Assembly (NCBI GenBank): GCA_910579505.1
Contig: CAJTTZ010000007.1
Location: 127,658-191,657, forward strand
Source of the DNA: an uncultured Lachnospiraceae bacterium
GTDB taxonomy: Bacteria > Bacillota > Clostridia > Lachnospirales > Lachnospiraceae
DNA: 64,000 nt
Direction of reading: 5' to 3'
Shown here: one piece after another, positions 40,222 to 49,793 of the stretch
How the letters are laid out: each line of letters begins with the position of its first letter
How positions within the stretch are numbered: position 1 is the first letter of the stretch
Made by a program: the position numbers and the translations under genes
The notes under the pieces: generated by a model
What the model saw: the letters and a program-made list of their open reading frames with translations, nothing else
What the model was told of the DNA's origin: nothing
Database searches by the model: none

Positions 40222-42147
40222 CTATTCCACCTGAGATCTCAAAAAATTAATAAATTCCGGTTTTGGAAGCGGCTTTGAGAAGAAATACCCCTGAATAAAG
40301 TCGCACTGCAGCTCCGTAAAGAAATCCAGCATTTCCTGTGTCTCGATGCCTTCCACCACAATCTCCATATTCATATCCTTTAACATGGCTACTGTATTTT
40401 TGAGAACCACCCGCATTTTCGGGTTGTCCTGTTCATCCACAAAAGTTTTGTCCAGCTTAATGATTTTCAAAGGCAGCTGAATTACGCGCTTGATATTTGA
40501 ATAACCTGTCCCGTAATCATCCAGCGAAAAGGAAACGCCCGCCTGTGTCAGCTTGTCCAGATTCTCCGCCATGACTTCCTGCGTATGGCTGGCCGCCGTC
40601 TCCGTAATCTCCAGATTGATCAATTCTGAAGAAACCTGATGTTTTCCCATAATCGCCATCACATTTTCCGCCAGGTTGACACGCATACACTGTGTCACCG
40701 ACAGATTCACCTCTATATACTCCAGTCCCAGCGAGTGAAATTCCCCGCTGGCAATAAATTTGCAGACTTCCTCCAGCACATAATCCCCGATCCTGTGAAT
40801 CGCGCCGCTTCTCTCAGCCGCCGCGACCAGAATTTCAGGGGAGATGAACCCGTAGGTCGGGTCGAACAGGCGAAGCAGCGCCTCCGCAGAGATAAACCTC
40901 CCCTTTTCAATCGAATAGATGGGCTGATAATACACCTGAAACCGATGAAATTCCAGCGCTTCCTCAATGATCTGGTCAATATTTTTCTGTATCTCAAACA
41001 GCCCTTTGTGATAGACCTCATCCACATGCATGACACGCCCCTCGTACTTGAGCTTCTCATGGAAGTCCGTTCCGAAGATCATGAGCGTTTTAAAATCAGG
41101 AATCTCCTCAGGGCAGTGCGCCAGCACCACAAAGGGATTCAGGGTCACATCCAGATTGTTGAAATCCGACTTTTCCTTCAAAGTCTCCACCAGCAGCTCA
41201 GCCGCCTGGGCCGCCTTTTCCCGGTTCTTCTCCTCAAACACCATACGGAACCTTCCCCGGTCCAGATAGTACAGCTCCCCTTTGTTATACAGAAGCTTAT
41301 TCACCTTACGGATTCTCGCCACCACATCATTTAATACAAGCATGGCAAAATCATACCCCATCATGGCGTTGATGGAAGAAAAACTGCCCAGATTGAGCAT
41401 AACTACATCCACATGCTTGTCGTTTCTGTAATTTCTCTTCATATCCGTGGCGTAAGCGCCGTACTTCATAAACTGCGTGTCCGAGTCCACGATCTCTTCC
41501 GGCTTTTGGACGCCGATACTTATAAGAAGCAGGCTCACCGCCGCGCTGAACATCTCGACCAGCGTGGTGGGAGACACCATCTGGATCAGCATGGCAGCGA
41601 CGCCGATCGGTATATAGGACATAACCGCAATAATCTTGGAGCGCTCCACCAGCCTTCGGTAACGGAACATATATCCGATCACAAAAACCGCATAAACCGC
41701 AACCGCAATATAAATCAGGAAGAACCAGGCCCCGCGCTGATAACCGCCCTCCACCAGAAACATTTTCTTCGTAAGCGGATTGGTAAGAAGCGCCGCAAAT
41801 ACTGCCAAATAGGGCGCCCACAGCACAAACTGGGTCCAAAAGCTCTTCCTGATCTTATGCCAGGTGTCCGTGAGGCTGATCACAAACAGCACGTACACAG
41901 GCACTGTAAAATTGTGTAAAATTAAATATCCTGAATGCGCCGCATAAAGCGCGAGCCGGTTCGTACTGGCCGCATTGTCAAGAGCAACCGCCCAGATATC
42001 AAAAACCGTTGCAAGCAGATTAAAGGAAATAAATGCCAGAAACAGCCGGTTTGGCGTACCACTGGTCATCTTCCTCACTATGCACGATACGAGAAGCAGC
42101 GTCAGGATTAAGAGCGCCGCAATATCAAAGCTAAGACTTTTCCCCAT
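40222..42147 (-). CDS. Membrane EAL phosphodiesterase with degenerate GGDEF domain
   Basis: 641 residues. Seven or so membrane segments fill the first 210, then a GGDEF-like domain in which the active-site motif is LDRGRF rather than GGDEF, so it cannot make cyclic di-GMP. The EAL domain from about 385 keeps the catalytic set: EALLR, VNLS, EITET, DDYGTGYSN, IKLDKTF, EGIET and QGYFFSKP. It should break down cyclic di-GMP at the membrane. It has its own promoter. Confidence 0.93.
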   Translation of the reverse strand: MGKSLSFDIAALLILTLLLVSCIVRKMTSGTPNRLFLAFISFNLLATVFDIWAVALDNAASTNRLALYAAHSGYLILHNFTVPVYVLFVISLTDTWHKIRKSFWTQFVLWAPYLAVFAALLTNPLTKKMFLVEGGYQRGAWFFLIYIAVAVYAVFVIGYMFRYRRLVERSKIIAVMSYIPIGVAAMLIQMVSPTTLVEMFSAAVSLLLISIGVQKPEEIVDSDTQFMKYGAYATDMKRNYRNDKHVDVVMLNLGSFSSINAMMGYDFAMLVLNDVVARIRKVNKLLYNKGELYYLDRGRFRMVFEEKNREKAAQAAELLVETLKEKSDFNNLDVTLNPFVVLAHCPEEIPDFKTLMIFGTDFHEKLKYEGRVMHVDEVYHKGLFEIQKNIDQIIEEALEFHRFQVYYQPIYSIEKGRFISAEALLRLFDPTYGFISPEILVAAAERSGAIHRIGDYVLEEVCKFIASGEFHSLGLEYIEVNLSVTQCMRVNLAENVMAIMGKHQVSSELINLEITETAASHTQEVMAENLDKLTQAGVSFSLDDYGTGYSNIKRVIQLPLKIIKLDKTFVDEQDNPKMRVVLKNTVAMLKDMNMEIVVEGIETQEMLDFFTELQCDFIQGYFFSKPLPKPEFINFLRSQVE

Positions 42148-42219
42148 TTTTTCCCCTTTAAATGCCGCCGGAATATAAATGACGCTTTTTGTCGCCCGTC
42201 CTTCTATAGCGGTTACTTT

Positions 42220-42248
42220 ATTATAGCAAATTTAGAAAAAAGTGGAAA
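42220..42248 (-). promoter_or_regulatory. Promoter of the EAL gene
   Basis: Minus-strand TTTCCA (42248-42243), 17 bases, TATAAT (42225-42220), with an extended TGC immediately before the -10. It lies 73 bases upstream of the start. Confidence 0.7.
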
Positions 42249-42276
42249 GTCTTTCTTTTGCGGGTTCCGCCCCTGT

Positions 42277-44655
42277 TTACTCTGCCAGATAAATACCCAG
42301 CCTCGTCTCGATTGCATTCATCACTTCATCCAGCCCCTTATCGCCCCGGATATAGGCCTCCCCCTCCTCGTAAACTACATTCTCAAAGGTTTTGTCTTCC
42401 ACATAGGCGGTGTCCATAGATTCGATCCACGCGATCAGTTCGTTTACCTGTGTCTCATCAGGCACCCGTATCAGCATCAATATCTCCTCCCCTTCCAGGT
42501 CCGCCGTGCCGCCCTGCCCGGAGACATAATCATTGTCCTTGTAGACTCTCCACTGATCCTCATAGTTATTCCGAATCGCTTTTGACGTTACCGGGAATCC
42601 GTCCAGGACATCGGTCTGCACCTCGTTTCCCAGGGCCGTCTTAATAAAATCCTGCGCCTGATTTGCGTTCTTTGAGGAGGCATTGATCCCCAGAATCGTC
42701 CTTGCCCAGAACACATTTCCATCCTGGCCTTCCATGGGAACGCTCACACAGTCTTCAAACCCTTCCACCTTTGAAACAGACAACTGGCTGTTATATTCCC
42801 ATACGTCTTTTATGGCGCCTGCCACAAACTGCCGCCTGCCGCCCAGCAGATGAATCGCCTCATGTCTCGTCCGCATTGCGTCCATATCCTCCAGCGGTTC
42901 CCCGTTCGGGCTTTCAAACTCCTGATAATATCCCGCGTCTGCCTCCCAGGACTGCATTCCTTCCTCGGGAAGTCCGTTTACCTGCGCGTCATACATCCGT
43001 TTTATCTGTGTCAGGAAATCAGAAACCGCCTCTTTGTCAAGCGAACCTTCCTCCGTCCGCCACGCCGGGACACATGACGGAGAGAATATGCGCATAAGGC
43101 CCTTCGCCGACGGAACGCACATCAGATACGCATCCGGGTCGTTCTCCCGCATCAGCTCCATCTCATCCGCTATATCTGACAGTCCTGTCATTTTTGTCAC
43201 GTCGCCCTTTTTCCCGCAGACATAGGGAAGCTGTATTCTGCAGGGCGCCGCATAGACATGCCCGTCATTTCTAAACGCGTCCACCAAATTCGCAAAAACC
43301 GCATCCTCGCCGCCCTGGCCATCCAAAAGCGGCGCAATATCCATGAGGATCCCCTTCTCGATATAGGACTCCATCGGTAAATTATCCAGAACAAGCACAT
43401 CCGGCCCTTTCCCCGCCATGGTGCGCGTATTCAGATTCTTGATGGCATCCTCCCTTGTCATGGAGTTTCCTGCAAGGCCGATCTCATACTCCACATAGAC
43501 CGCCGGATTGTCCTTCTGATACTTGCTGATCGCCTGCCGGACCACCGCTTCGTCCTCCAGACTCCACACCTGAAGCTTCTCATCGGGCCTGGAAGGCACA
43601 TTCGGATCATAGACAAAACGGGTCATCTTTTCTCCCGTAAGCACAATCAGAAATTCATCGTCTTTGGCAACAAGCATATCCATTATTTTGTAAGCCGGAT
43701 TCCCAAGGATATTCAGGCTTCCGTCAATCACCTGTTCCATGGCGCTGCCGCCCAGCACATGCCGGTAGACGCCGGAGTTTCCTGCCAGATAAATGGCGTC
43801 TTCTCCCCCGGAAAGCAGAAACAGGTCGTGGCTCTTACCCGCATATCCATCCCTGTCCTGAAAATTTTCCTGCACAAACTTTGTCAGTACCTCGTCCTCT
43901 ATATATTCCCGCTCCTCCATGTCATAGATTAGCGGCACATCGACGTTATAACCGTCCAGCAGCATGATATTGCCGTGAAACTGCACCAAGTCTATACTGT
44001 AACCGTCTACCGTCAGATATTTCTCACTGCTGCCATCCTCCTTCACCTCATACAGATTCGCCCCGGACGCGGTGGCAAAGATTCTTCCGTCGTCCGATAT
44101 GTACACGGCATTGATCCACCACTCGTCCTCTCCCAGCTTTATTTCCACCGGAATTTCCGTGCCGTCGGGCTTAATGAGCGTAAGCTGCATGTCCATCTTA
44201 AGCTGTACCCCATTGCCGCTGTCCTCCGTCCCCTCCTCAGGCTCTGTCCACACCACCGCGGCCGTGCCGTCGAGACCAATCGCCATGGTCAGGATATATT
44301 TATTCTCTTCCTTCATTTTTGCAAGCCATGGCAGATCCGCTTTGGTCCAGCTCGCCCCATTATCCGTGGAGCGAAGCACAAACCCGCTGTTATCCGCCAG
44401 AAGGTAGCTGCCGTCCTCCTGCCTAAACAGCCGGCTGTTCCAGTCGGTAAGGGCGCTGCCGTTCAGTTCCACATCCTTCTCCACATAACGTCCCATGGCA
44501 GTACCTTCATTTCCGCCCTGCTCCTCTCCGTCTGCCGTACTGTCCGCCGGACTGCCGGCGCCGCCCTTTCCGCTGCACCCGGCAAGCATCCCGGCGGCTA
44601 ACGTAAACGCCATCAGCCACACGGCAATCCTCTTTCCTGTCTTAACCCCTCTCAT
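42277..44655 (-). CDS. Large lipoprotein with N-terminal propeller-like region and solute-binding-like domain
   Basis: 792 residues. The signal peptide ends in the lipobox AAGMLAGCSG. Residues about 60-360 resemble a beta-propeller or BNR/photosynthesis-like region (GFVLRSTDNGASWTKADLPW, with repeats of similar form). Residues about 380-780 resemble a family 1 solute-binding protein (LQVWSLEDEAVVRQAISKYQ, GKGPDVLVLDNLPMESYIEK). The start at 44655 follows ACGGAGGTTTGT; the longer frame to 44727 has no ribosome site. No permease is adjacent. It is more than twice the usual size, and its ligand is unknown. Confidence 0.8.
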   Translation of the reverse strand: MRGVKTGKRIAVWLMAFTLAAGMLAGCSGKGGAGSPADSTADGEEQGGNEGTAMGRYVEKDVELNGSALTDWNSRLFRQEDGSYLLADNSGFVLRSTDNGASWTKADLPWLAKMKEENKYILTMAIGLDGTAAVVWTEPEEGTEDSGNGVQLKMDMQLTLIKPDGTEIPVEIKLGEDEWWINAVYISDDGRIFATASGANLYEVKEDGSSEKYLTVDGYSIDLVQFHGNIMLLDGYNVDVPLIYDMEEREYIEDEVLTKFVQENFQDRDGYAGKSHDLFLLSGGEDAIYLAGNSGVYRHVLGGSAMEQVIDGSLNILGNPAYKIMDMLVAKDDEFLIVLTGEKMTRFVYDPNVPSRPDEKLQVWSLEDEAVVRQAISKYQKDNPAVYVEYEIGLAGNSMTREDAIKNLNTRTMAGKGPDVLVLDNLPMESYIEKGILMDIAPLLDGQGGEDAVFANLVDAFRNDGHVYAAPCRIQLPYVCGKKGDVTKMTGLSDIADEMELMRENDPDAYLMCVPSAKGLMRIFSPSCVPAWRTEEGSLDKEAVSDFLTQIKRMYDAQVNGLPEEGMQSWEADAGYYQEFESPNGEPLEDMDAMRTRHEAIHLLGGRRQFVAGAIKDVWEYNSQLSVSKVEGFEDCVSVPMEGQDGNVFWARTILGINASSKNANQAQDFIKTALGNEVQTDVLDGFPVTSKAIRNNYEDQWRVYKDNDYVSGQGGTADLEGEEILMLIRVPDETQVNELIAWIESMDTAYVEDKTFENVVYEEGEAYIRGDKGLDEVMNAIETRLGIYLAE

Positions 44656-44900
44656 ACAAACCTCCGTTCCGAAGCGCCCAACATGGTCCACGCCTCTGTA
44701 AAGATTAAAGAACACATACGATTCCATTTATTATCATAACAGCTTTATCTCTAAATTATCTCTAAAAGCAAAACGCCTCCTGCCTGTCAGATGCACGGAC
44801 CGCAAAATGGCCCTGCCCCTTATACAGGCAGAAGGAATTTATAATTTCTCTGTTATTCGGCTGTGATTTTTTAATACACGCTTTACTGCTTATGACAAAC

Positions 44901-45848
44901 TCAGTTCTCGTCGGGGTACATGGCAAGCAGATGCTCAAAGCTCGGCTTCACCTCGGCAAACGCCTTCAAAAGCTTCGGTGAAAAAGTGCCGCTGTGCCCG
45001 TTTAAAATCATCTGGTACGCCCTGTCAGGTTCATACGCCATCTTGTAGACACGCTTCGAGGTGAGCGCGTCGTACACATCCACCAGAGAAACGATCTGTG
45101 CCGCAATGCTGATCTCGTCCCCCTTCAGGCCGTCGGGATATCCCTTCCCGTCATATTTTTCATGGTGGTGCCTTGCTATGTCGTACGCATAATCGTAGAT
45201 CGCCCTGTCATTCAGACGCACCCTGTGCTGTATAATCTCGGCGCCCTTGGTCGTATGGGATTTAATCAGTTCAAATTCGTCGGGCGTAAGCTTTGCCGGT
45301 TTCAGTATGATGGTGTCCGGGATGGCAATCTTGCCGATATCGTGCAGCGAGGACGCCCAGCCGATCTGTATCAGTTTCTCCGGCGTCAACTCGTACTCCG
45401 GGTACAGCTTCATAACGCTTTTGCCAAGGCACATGGAAAATTCCCGTATTCTCCTGATATGCTGCTTGGATTCCATGTTTCTGAATTCCACAATATTACT
45501 CAGGGAATCAATCAGGATCTCGTTCACATGATTCAGCTTTTTCGTCTGCTGCCGCAGCACGCTGTTTTGCTTCTGGATATTGATGTTCTGCTTTTTCACC
45601 ATCATTTCCAGCTGCATTTTATACTGGAACCAGCCGACCGCATTGTGGACTACCTGTTTTACCACATCCACCTGATAAGGCTTTTTAATGTAACTCACAA
45701 TTCCATACTCGTAGCCCTTTGTCTCCAGCTCCGGCGAAGTCTCTCCCGTAATCATAATAAACGGTATTTTATTTAGGACGTTTTTCTCTTTCAAATTCTC
45801 TAACACCGTAAACCCGTCCATGACAGGCATCAGATTGTCCAGAAGCAC
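44901..45848 (-). CDS. HD-GYP phosphodiesterase with truncated receiver domain
   Basis: The HD-GYP domain is intact: SLHDIGKIAIPD, IARHHHEKYDGKGYPDGL and IVSLVDVYDALTSKRVY. It should degrade cyclic di-GMP. The N-terminus is a receiver missing its first half. The frame begins with GTG-coded MLLDNLMPVMDG, so it keeps the phospho-Asp but lacks the acidic pocket strand and helix 1. No ribosome site precedes it. The upstream gene overlaps by 80 bases in another frame. A deletion is likely (see the junction finding). Function as written is doubtful. Confidence 0.82.
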   Translation of the reverse strand: MLLDNLMPVMDGFTVLENLKEKNVLNKIPFIMITGETSPELETKGYEYGIVSYIKKPYQVDVVKQVVHNAVGWFQYKMQLEMMVKKQNINIQKQNSVLRQQTKKLNHVNEILIDSLSNIVEFRNMESKQHIRRIREFSMCLGKSVMKLYPEYELTPEKLIQIGWASSLHDIGKIAIPDTIILKPAKLTPDEFELIKSHTTKGAEIIQHRVRLNDRAIYDYAYDIARHHHEKYDGKGYPDGLKGDEISIAAQIVSLVDVYDALTSKRVYKMAYEPDRAYQMILNGHSGTFSPKLLKAFAEVKPSFEHLLAMYPDEN

Positions 45849-47337
45849 AATCGCTATGGACGCGAAATTCGCGTTTAAAAGCGCGATTGTTCTTGGAGCA
45901 GCTCCCCTTTTTGATCATGACGTTTCCGCCCGCGATCAGTTTTGCCGTCTCCACATTATGCTCAATAATGATATCCCCCGTAGCCTTGATGTAGCCGCCC
46001 GAATAAATGCTGCCGACCACATAGACCGAACCGTCCACTTCCAGCTTGCCTGTCACCGCAGTCACGTCCTCGCGCACCACCAGCATATTCGTAATCAGAA
46101 TGCGTCCCGCCGTATACTCAAATTTGCCGTTCATTTTGGAAACATAGGTAACGCCGTCCGGCTCGATGCGAAAGCCGATGCCCCTGATCGGTTTCTTCTC
46201 CATCCCGCTTTCCGCATGTATCGTTTCCCCGTATATATTTTTCCCGCTGATACCCGCTTCCGCCCGGTGATAGACGGCAATCTTCTCGCCCTCCTCCACC
46301 ATCTCAAACGCCTCTATATTGACATAGTCAACGCCGCCATCCGGCAGCGGTGCGGGAATGCGCGGCAGATCCAGCCTGACGAACCACTCGAACCAGCCGT
46401 CTTTGCCCCTTATCGCCGGAATGCCCTCGGCAATCAGTATCTTTTCATTCTGCCTCCTCTTGTCAATCATATCCGCAATCGCTTCATGTTTGATCCCGTA
46501 TACAATTTCCCGCCTCTCCAGATCCTGGTATATATCCTCTTTCTTCACTATATTGCCGGGAATCCACGGAATATACGCATATGCCTTATTGCCGTTTTCT
46601 TCTATCGAAATGGAAAACTCTTTCTTTCTGAGAGAAGCTGCAGGGGACGCCTTTTCCTCCCTGTCCTTGCTTATCCTTTTGCCGCTCACGGCCTTCTGCC
46701 GCTTTTCCTTCATATCCGTGGCAGAATAAACCAGACTGCAGTAGCCCGAAACGTCAAGCCCCGCCTCCAGTCCCAGACGGATCTCCCGCATCTGCGCGTG
46801 GTTGTACAAATAATTGGAATAAATTGACACATCGAGCTTCTTTTCAATCCCGAGGCGGATTTCCCGCATCTGCATCCAGTTGTATTTGATGTTGGCGTAC
46901 GGAGCGATATCTATATCCTCGCAAAGCCCGATACGAATCTCGTGAATCTGCGGCGCGCACATAGTATCCTGCAGCCATTTGTCTAACGGCAGCCCCTTCG
47001 CCAGCGCAAACCGTATCTCCTCCAGATCATCGTCCACAAATCCCCTTTTCAGATACGGTACCAGGTCTATCGACGCATAGAGAGACAGCCGCATCTGCCG
47101 CATGGTCTCATAATTGTATGCGGGGTCCGCATAGACAGAAACATCCAGGTTATCCTTCAGCCCCATGCGGATCTGCTCCATCTGCAGCCAGTTAAACTCC
47201 GGGTTGGAATAAAGGGACACATCCAGTCCCGCCTCTTTTCCCAGTTTAATCTCCTGCTGCTGCGCTTTCAGGTATTCGTCATTTTCCATCATGCGAAAAC
47301 GCAGCTCCTGCTGTTTTGTCCCATCCAAATCGCCCAT
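45769..47337 (-). CDS. DUF342/FapA-like protein with eight N-terminal 26-residue repeats, C-terminally broken
   Basis: 522 residues. Residues 22-215 are eight copies of a 26-residue unit whose EIR/QIR/QMR-type positions fall at 29, 55, 81, 107, 133, 159, 185 and 211. A typical copy reads QMREIRLGLEAGLDVSGY. Residues about 230-485 match DUF342 (GISGKNIYGETIHAESGMEK, GKLEVDGSVYVVGSIYSGGY). Family homology stops after VMIKKGSCSKNN; the last 40 residues are out of the family frame, suggesting the gene is truncated and fused to the next. DUF342 proteins are polymer-like and of unknown or membrane-related role. Confidence 0.8.
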   Translation of the reverse strand: MGDLDGTKQQELRFRMMENDEYLKAQQQEIKLGKEAGLDVSLYSNPEFNWLQMEQIRMGLKDNLDVSVYADPAYNYETMRQMRLSLYASIDLVPYLKRGFVDDDLEEIRFALAKGLPLDKWLQDTMCAPQIHEIRIGLCEDIDIAPYANIKYNWMQMREIRLGIEKKLDVSIYSNYLYNHAQMREIRLGLEAGLDVSGYCSLVYSATDMKEKRQKAVSGKRISKDREEKASPAASLRKKEFSISIEENGNKAYAYIPWIPGNIVKKEDIYQDLERREIVYGIKHEAIADMIDKRRQNEKILIAEGIPAIRGKDGWFEWFVRLDLPRIPAPLPDGGVDYVNIEAFEMVEEGEKIAVYHRAEAGISGKNIYGETIHAESGMEKKPIRGIGFRIEPDGVTYVSKMNGKFEYTAGRILITNMLVVREDVTAVTGKLEVDGSVYVVGSIYSGGYIKATGDIIIEHNVETAKLIAGGNVMIKKGSCSKNNRAFKREFRVHSDCASGQSDACHGRVYGVREFEREKRPK

Positions 47338-47416
47338 GTCTGTTACCTATCCTTGTACGCCCCCATATTTACGGGTAAAATAATACGTCTATTTTATCAA
47401 ATTTATAGCAAAAAGT

Positions 47417-47839
47417 CTACCGCCTATTCGGGCAGGTGATGATCCATGTGAACCCGAAACGGTCTTTTAACACGGACCCGCAGCCATCATCATCAGGCGC
47501 CGGATGCGGCGCCAACGGGGAAATCACGGTTCCGCCTTCCGCCAGTACCGATATGGTATGCCGCGCTTCCTCCTCCGATTCCATATGAATCATCAGCTTT
47601 ATGTCCGTGTTCACGTCATTGCAGTCATAACAGTCTCCTGCCGCCATGCGCGATGCGCCTATCGTAAACTCTACATGCATGACCTTCCCGATCTGCTCCG
47701 GCGTCATGTCAAAATTATTTTCATCCCAGCGGGAAATAAAAAGAATCTCGCCGCCAAACGCACTGATATAAGTGTGGACCGCCTCCTCGCAGTTTCCTTT
47801 AAATGACAGATATGGGATAACCGATATTTTCTTTTCCAT
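47417..47839 (-). CDS. VOC-family (PhnB/glyoxalase-like) protein
   Basis: A 140-residue cytoplasmic protein with VIPYLSFKGNCEEAVHTYIS and the closing DRFGFTWIITCP, typical of PhnB-like VOC proteins. Metal ligands are conserved in part (H and E positions). The start at 47839 follows AAAGGAGAGTGCAC; the longer frame from 47992 lacks a ribosome site and contains no VOC sequence. The substrate is unknown. Confidence 0.85.
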   Translation of the reverse strand: MEKKISVIPYLSFKGNCEEAVHTYISAFGGEILFISRWDENNFDMTPEQIGKVMHVEFTIGASRMAAGDCYDCNDVNTDIKLMIHMESEEEARHTISVLAEGGTVISPLAPHPAPDDDGCGSVLKDRFGFTWIITCPNRR

Positions 47840-47944
47840 GTGCACTCTCCTTTCCATAAGTCTAATCATACCATTTCCACTGACTGCCCGCCACCATTTT
47901 TCAGCATAGCAAAACCATACGCCAAGGACTGATTTTCCAGCCAA

Positions 47945-47981
47945 AACAAAAAGGGCTCCCGGATCAACTTCCAAAAGCCCT
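47945..47981 (-). terminator. Terminator after the second sugar ABC operon
   Basis: AGGGCTCCCGG (47952-47962) pairs with CCAAAAGCCCT (47971-47981) using three G-U pairs, and the minus strand continues with TTTTTG. It lies 26 bases past the last permease stop. Confidence 0.7.
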
Positions 47982-48006
47982 GCATGTATCAAACTGATTA
48001 TGTATT

Positions 48007-48840
48007 TTATCCTTTCACCGCGCCAGCCACCAGGCTGTTCTGCACCTGGTCGCTTAAGAGCAGATAAATGGCAACTGTCGGCACCGTCGCTATCATAAGC
48101 CCCGCGCCGATTTCACCCCACTTGGTCGTGTAGGCTCCCACCATGGACATGATACCCACGGTCAACGTCTTATACTCCTGCTTGTTGATAAAGGTCACCG
48201 CAAACATCAGCTCATTCCATGAGGATATGAACGTAAAGATACTGACTGTCGCAATCGCCGGCCTGATCAGAGGCAGCATAACGCGGAAGAACAGCTTGTA
48301 AATATTGCACCCGTCAATCGCCGCCGCTTCCTCCATCTCCCTTGGAATGGAGACCATGAAGCTGCTGAACAGGTACACCGCCAGCGGCAGTCCGAACGCC
48401 ACGTATGGGATGATTAATGCCCAGTAAGTGTTTAGCAGTTTTATCTTGCTCAGCACGATAAACAGCGGGAGCAAAACGGCATGAATCGGAACCATCATCC
48501 CTACGAGGATTCCTTTCATGGCAATATTTCTGCCCTTCCATATCATTCTCTGGATGGCGTAGGCAGCCGTCGCCGCAAGCACAATCGTGATTAAAATAGT
48601 CGCCGCCGTGACCAGAATACTGTTTACCAGATACTGCAGCACATTTGCCTGGTTAAAAGCCGACGCATAGTTGGAAAATCTCCAGTTTTGCGGAAGACCC
48701 GCGATATTGCCCCCAAAAATTTCATTGTTGTCCTTCAGCGAAAATCCCAACAGCCAGAACAGCGGAAATACCTGAATGACGGCAATCGCCAGCAGACAGA
48801 TATGCAGGGCGCCGCTCTTTATATTTTTCATTGTTCTCAT
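48007..48840 (-). CDS. ABC sugar permease, MalG type
   Basis: This 277-residue CUT1 permease has six predicted membrane segments and the EAA loop EEAAAIDGCNIYKLFFRVML. Its ATG overlaps the upstream permease stop by four bases and follows GGAGGAGCAGGC. It is last in the operon. Confidence 0.92.
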   Translation of the reverse strand: MRTMKNIKSGALHICLLAIAVIQVFPLFWLLGFSLKDNNEIFGGNIAGLPQNWRFSNYASAFNQANVLQYLVNSILVTAATILITIVLAATAAYAIQRMIWKGRNIAMKGILVGMMVPIHAVLLPLFIVLSKIKLLNTYWALIIPYVAFGLPLAVYLFSSFMVSIPREMEEAAAIDGCNIYKLFFRVMLPLIRPAIATVSIFTFISSWNELMFAVTFINKQEYKTLTVGIMSMVGAYTTKWGEIGAGLMIATVPTVAIYLLLSDQVQNSLVAGAVKG

Positions 48841-49718
48841 GCCTGCTCCTCCTTATTCCTGAAAAACAGCTTCAACAGCATCGTAAAGACAAAGCACTCC
48901 AGAATAATAAATATGGAAATCGCGCTTCCATACCCATAATGGAAGGAGTCAAAAATCGTCTTATACATGTAGATGGTCGGCACCTCTGTCGTAAAGAATG
49001 GACCGCCTCCCGTCAATACATAGATCAGGTCAAAGATTTTCAGGGCGCCGATCAGGGAAAACGTCACGCACACTTCCAGCACCGGCTTTAACAGCGGGAT
49101 TGTCACCTTAAAGGCAATCTGCCTGCTGTTTGCCCCGTCAATCGTAGCCGCCTCATAAATCTCCGGCGAAATGGACTTGATGCCCGCGTACATGATCAGC
49201 ATATGGTATCCCACATACTGCCACAGGTTTGGAATAAATGCAGCAATAAGGGCTGTGGACTCCTGTCCGAGCCAATCCTGCTGTAAATGTTCCAGATGCA
49301 GACTTCCCAGCAATGCGTTTAACAGGCCGTAATCCCCATTGTAAATCTTCTGCCACAACTGTCCGATCACCACGCCGGAAATGATAACGGGAATAAAATA
49401 TGTCGTCCGGTAAAACTTCTCCCCGCGCTTTACATTCGCCACAACAATTGCCAGCAGCAGCGATATCGGAAGCTGGATAAACAGGGAAAAGAACACATAC
49501 AGAAGTGAATTTTTAATGGAATTAACAAAACGTTCGTCCCCCGCAAGCTCCATATAATTGCGCAGCCCGACAAACGTCCCCTTGCCAAGCCCATCCCAGT
49601 CCAGCATACTGTAATATGCGGAAATAAAAATCGGCACAACGACAATGATCAGCATGATGAGTATCGTCGGACATACAAACATGGCAATCGCTTTTTTGTT
49701 GGATAATATTTTTTTCAT
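48837..49718 (-). CDS. ABC sugar permease, MalF type
   Basis: A 293-residue CUT1 permease with six membrane segments and an EAA loop YEAATIDGANSRQIAFKVTI. The start at 49718 (MKKILSNKK) follows AGGTGGGACA. It sits between the lipoprotein and the other permease genes. No ATPase is local. Confidence 0.92.
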   Translation of the reverse strand: MKKILSNKKAIAMFVCPTILIMLIIVVVPIFISAYYSMLDWDGLGKGTFVGLRNYMELAGDERFVNSIKNSLLYVFFSLFIQLPISLLLAIVVANVKRGEKFYRTTYFIPVIISGVVIGQLWQKIYNGDYGLLNALLGSLHLEHLQQDWLGQESTALIAAFIPNLWQYVGYHMLIMYAGIKSISPEIYEAATIDGANSRQIAFKVTIPLLKPVLEVCVTFSLIGALKIFDLIYVLTGGGPFFTTEVPTIYMYKTIFDSFHYGYGSAISIFIILECFVFTMLLKLFFRNKEEQA

Positions 49719-49793
49719 TGTCCCACCTGTCTCATAAACTGGTCGTGGGCAGCCGTCAAACACGACCGCCCACAACGTTGTCAGTAAAATGCT

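Noticed and set aside
40639..41334. Long plus-strand open frame antisense to the EAL gene
   Set aside because: The minus-strand frame has all EAL catalytic motifs; the antisense one has no family match.
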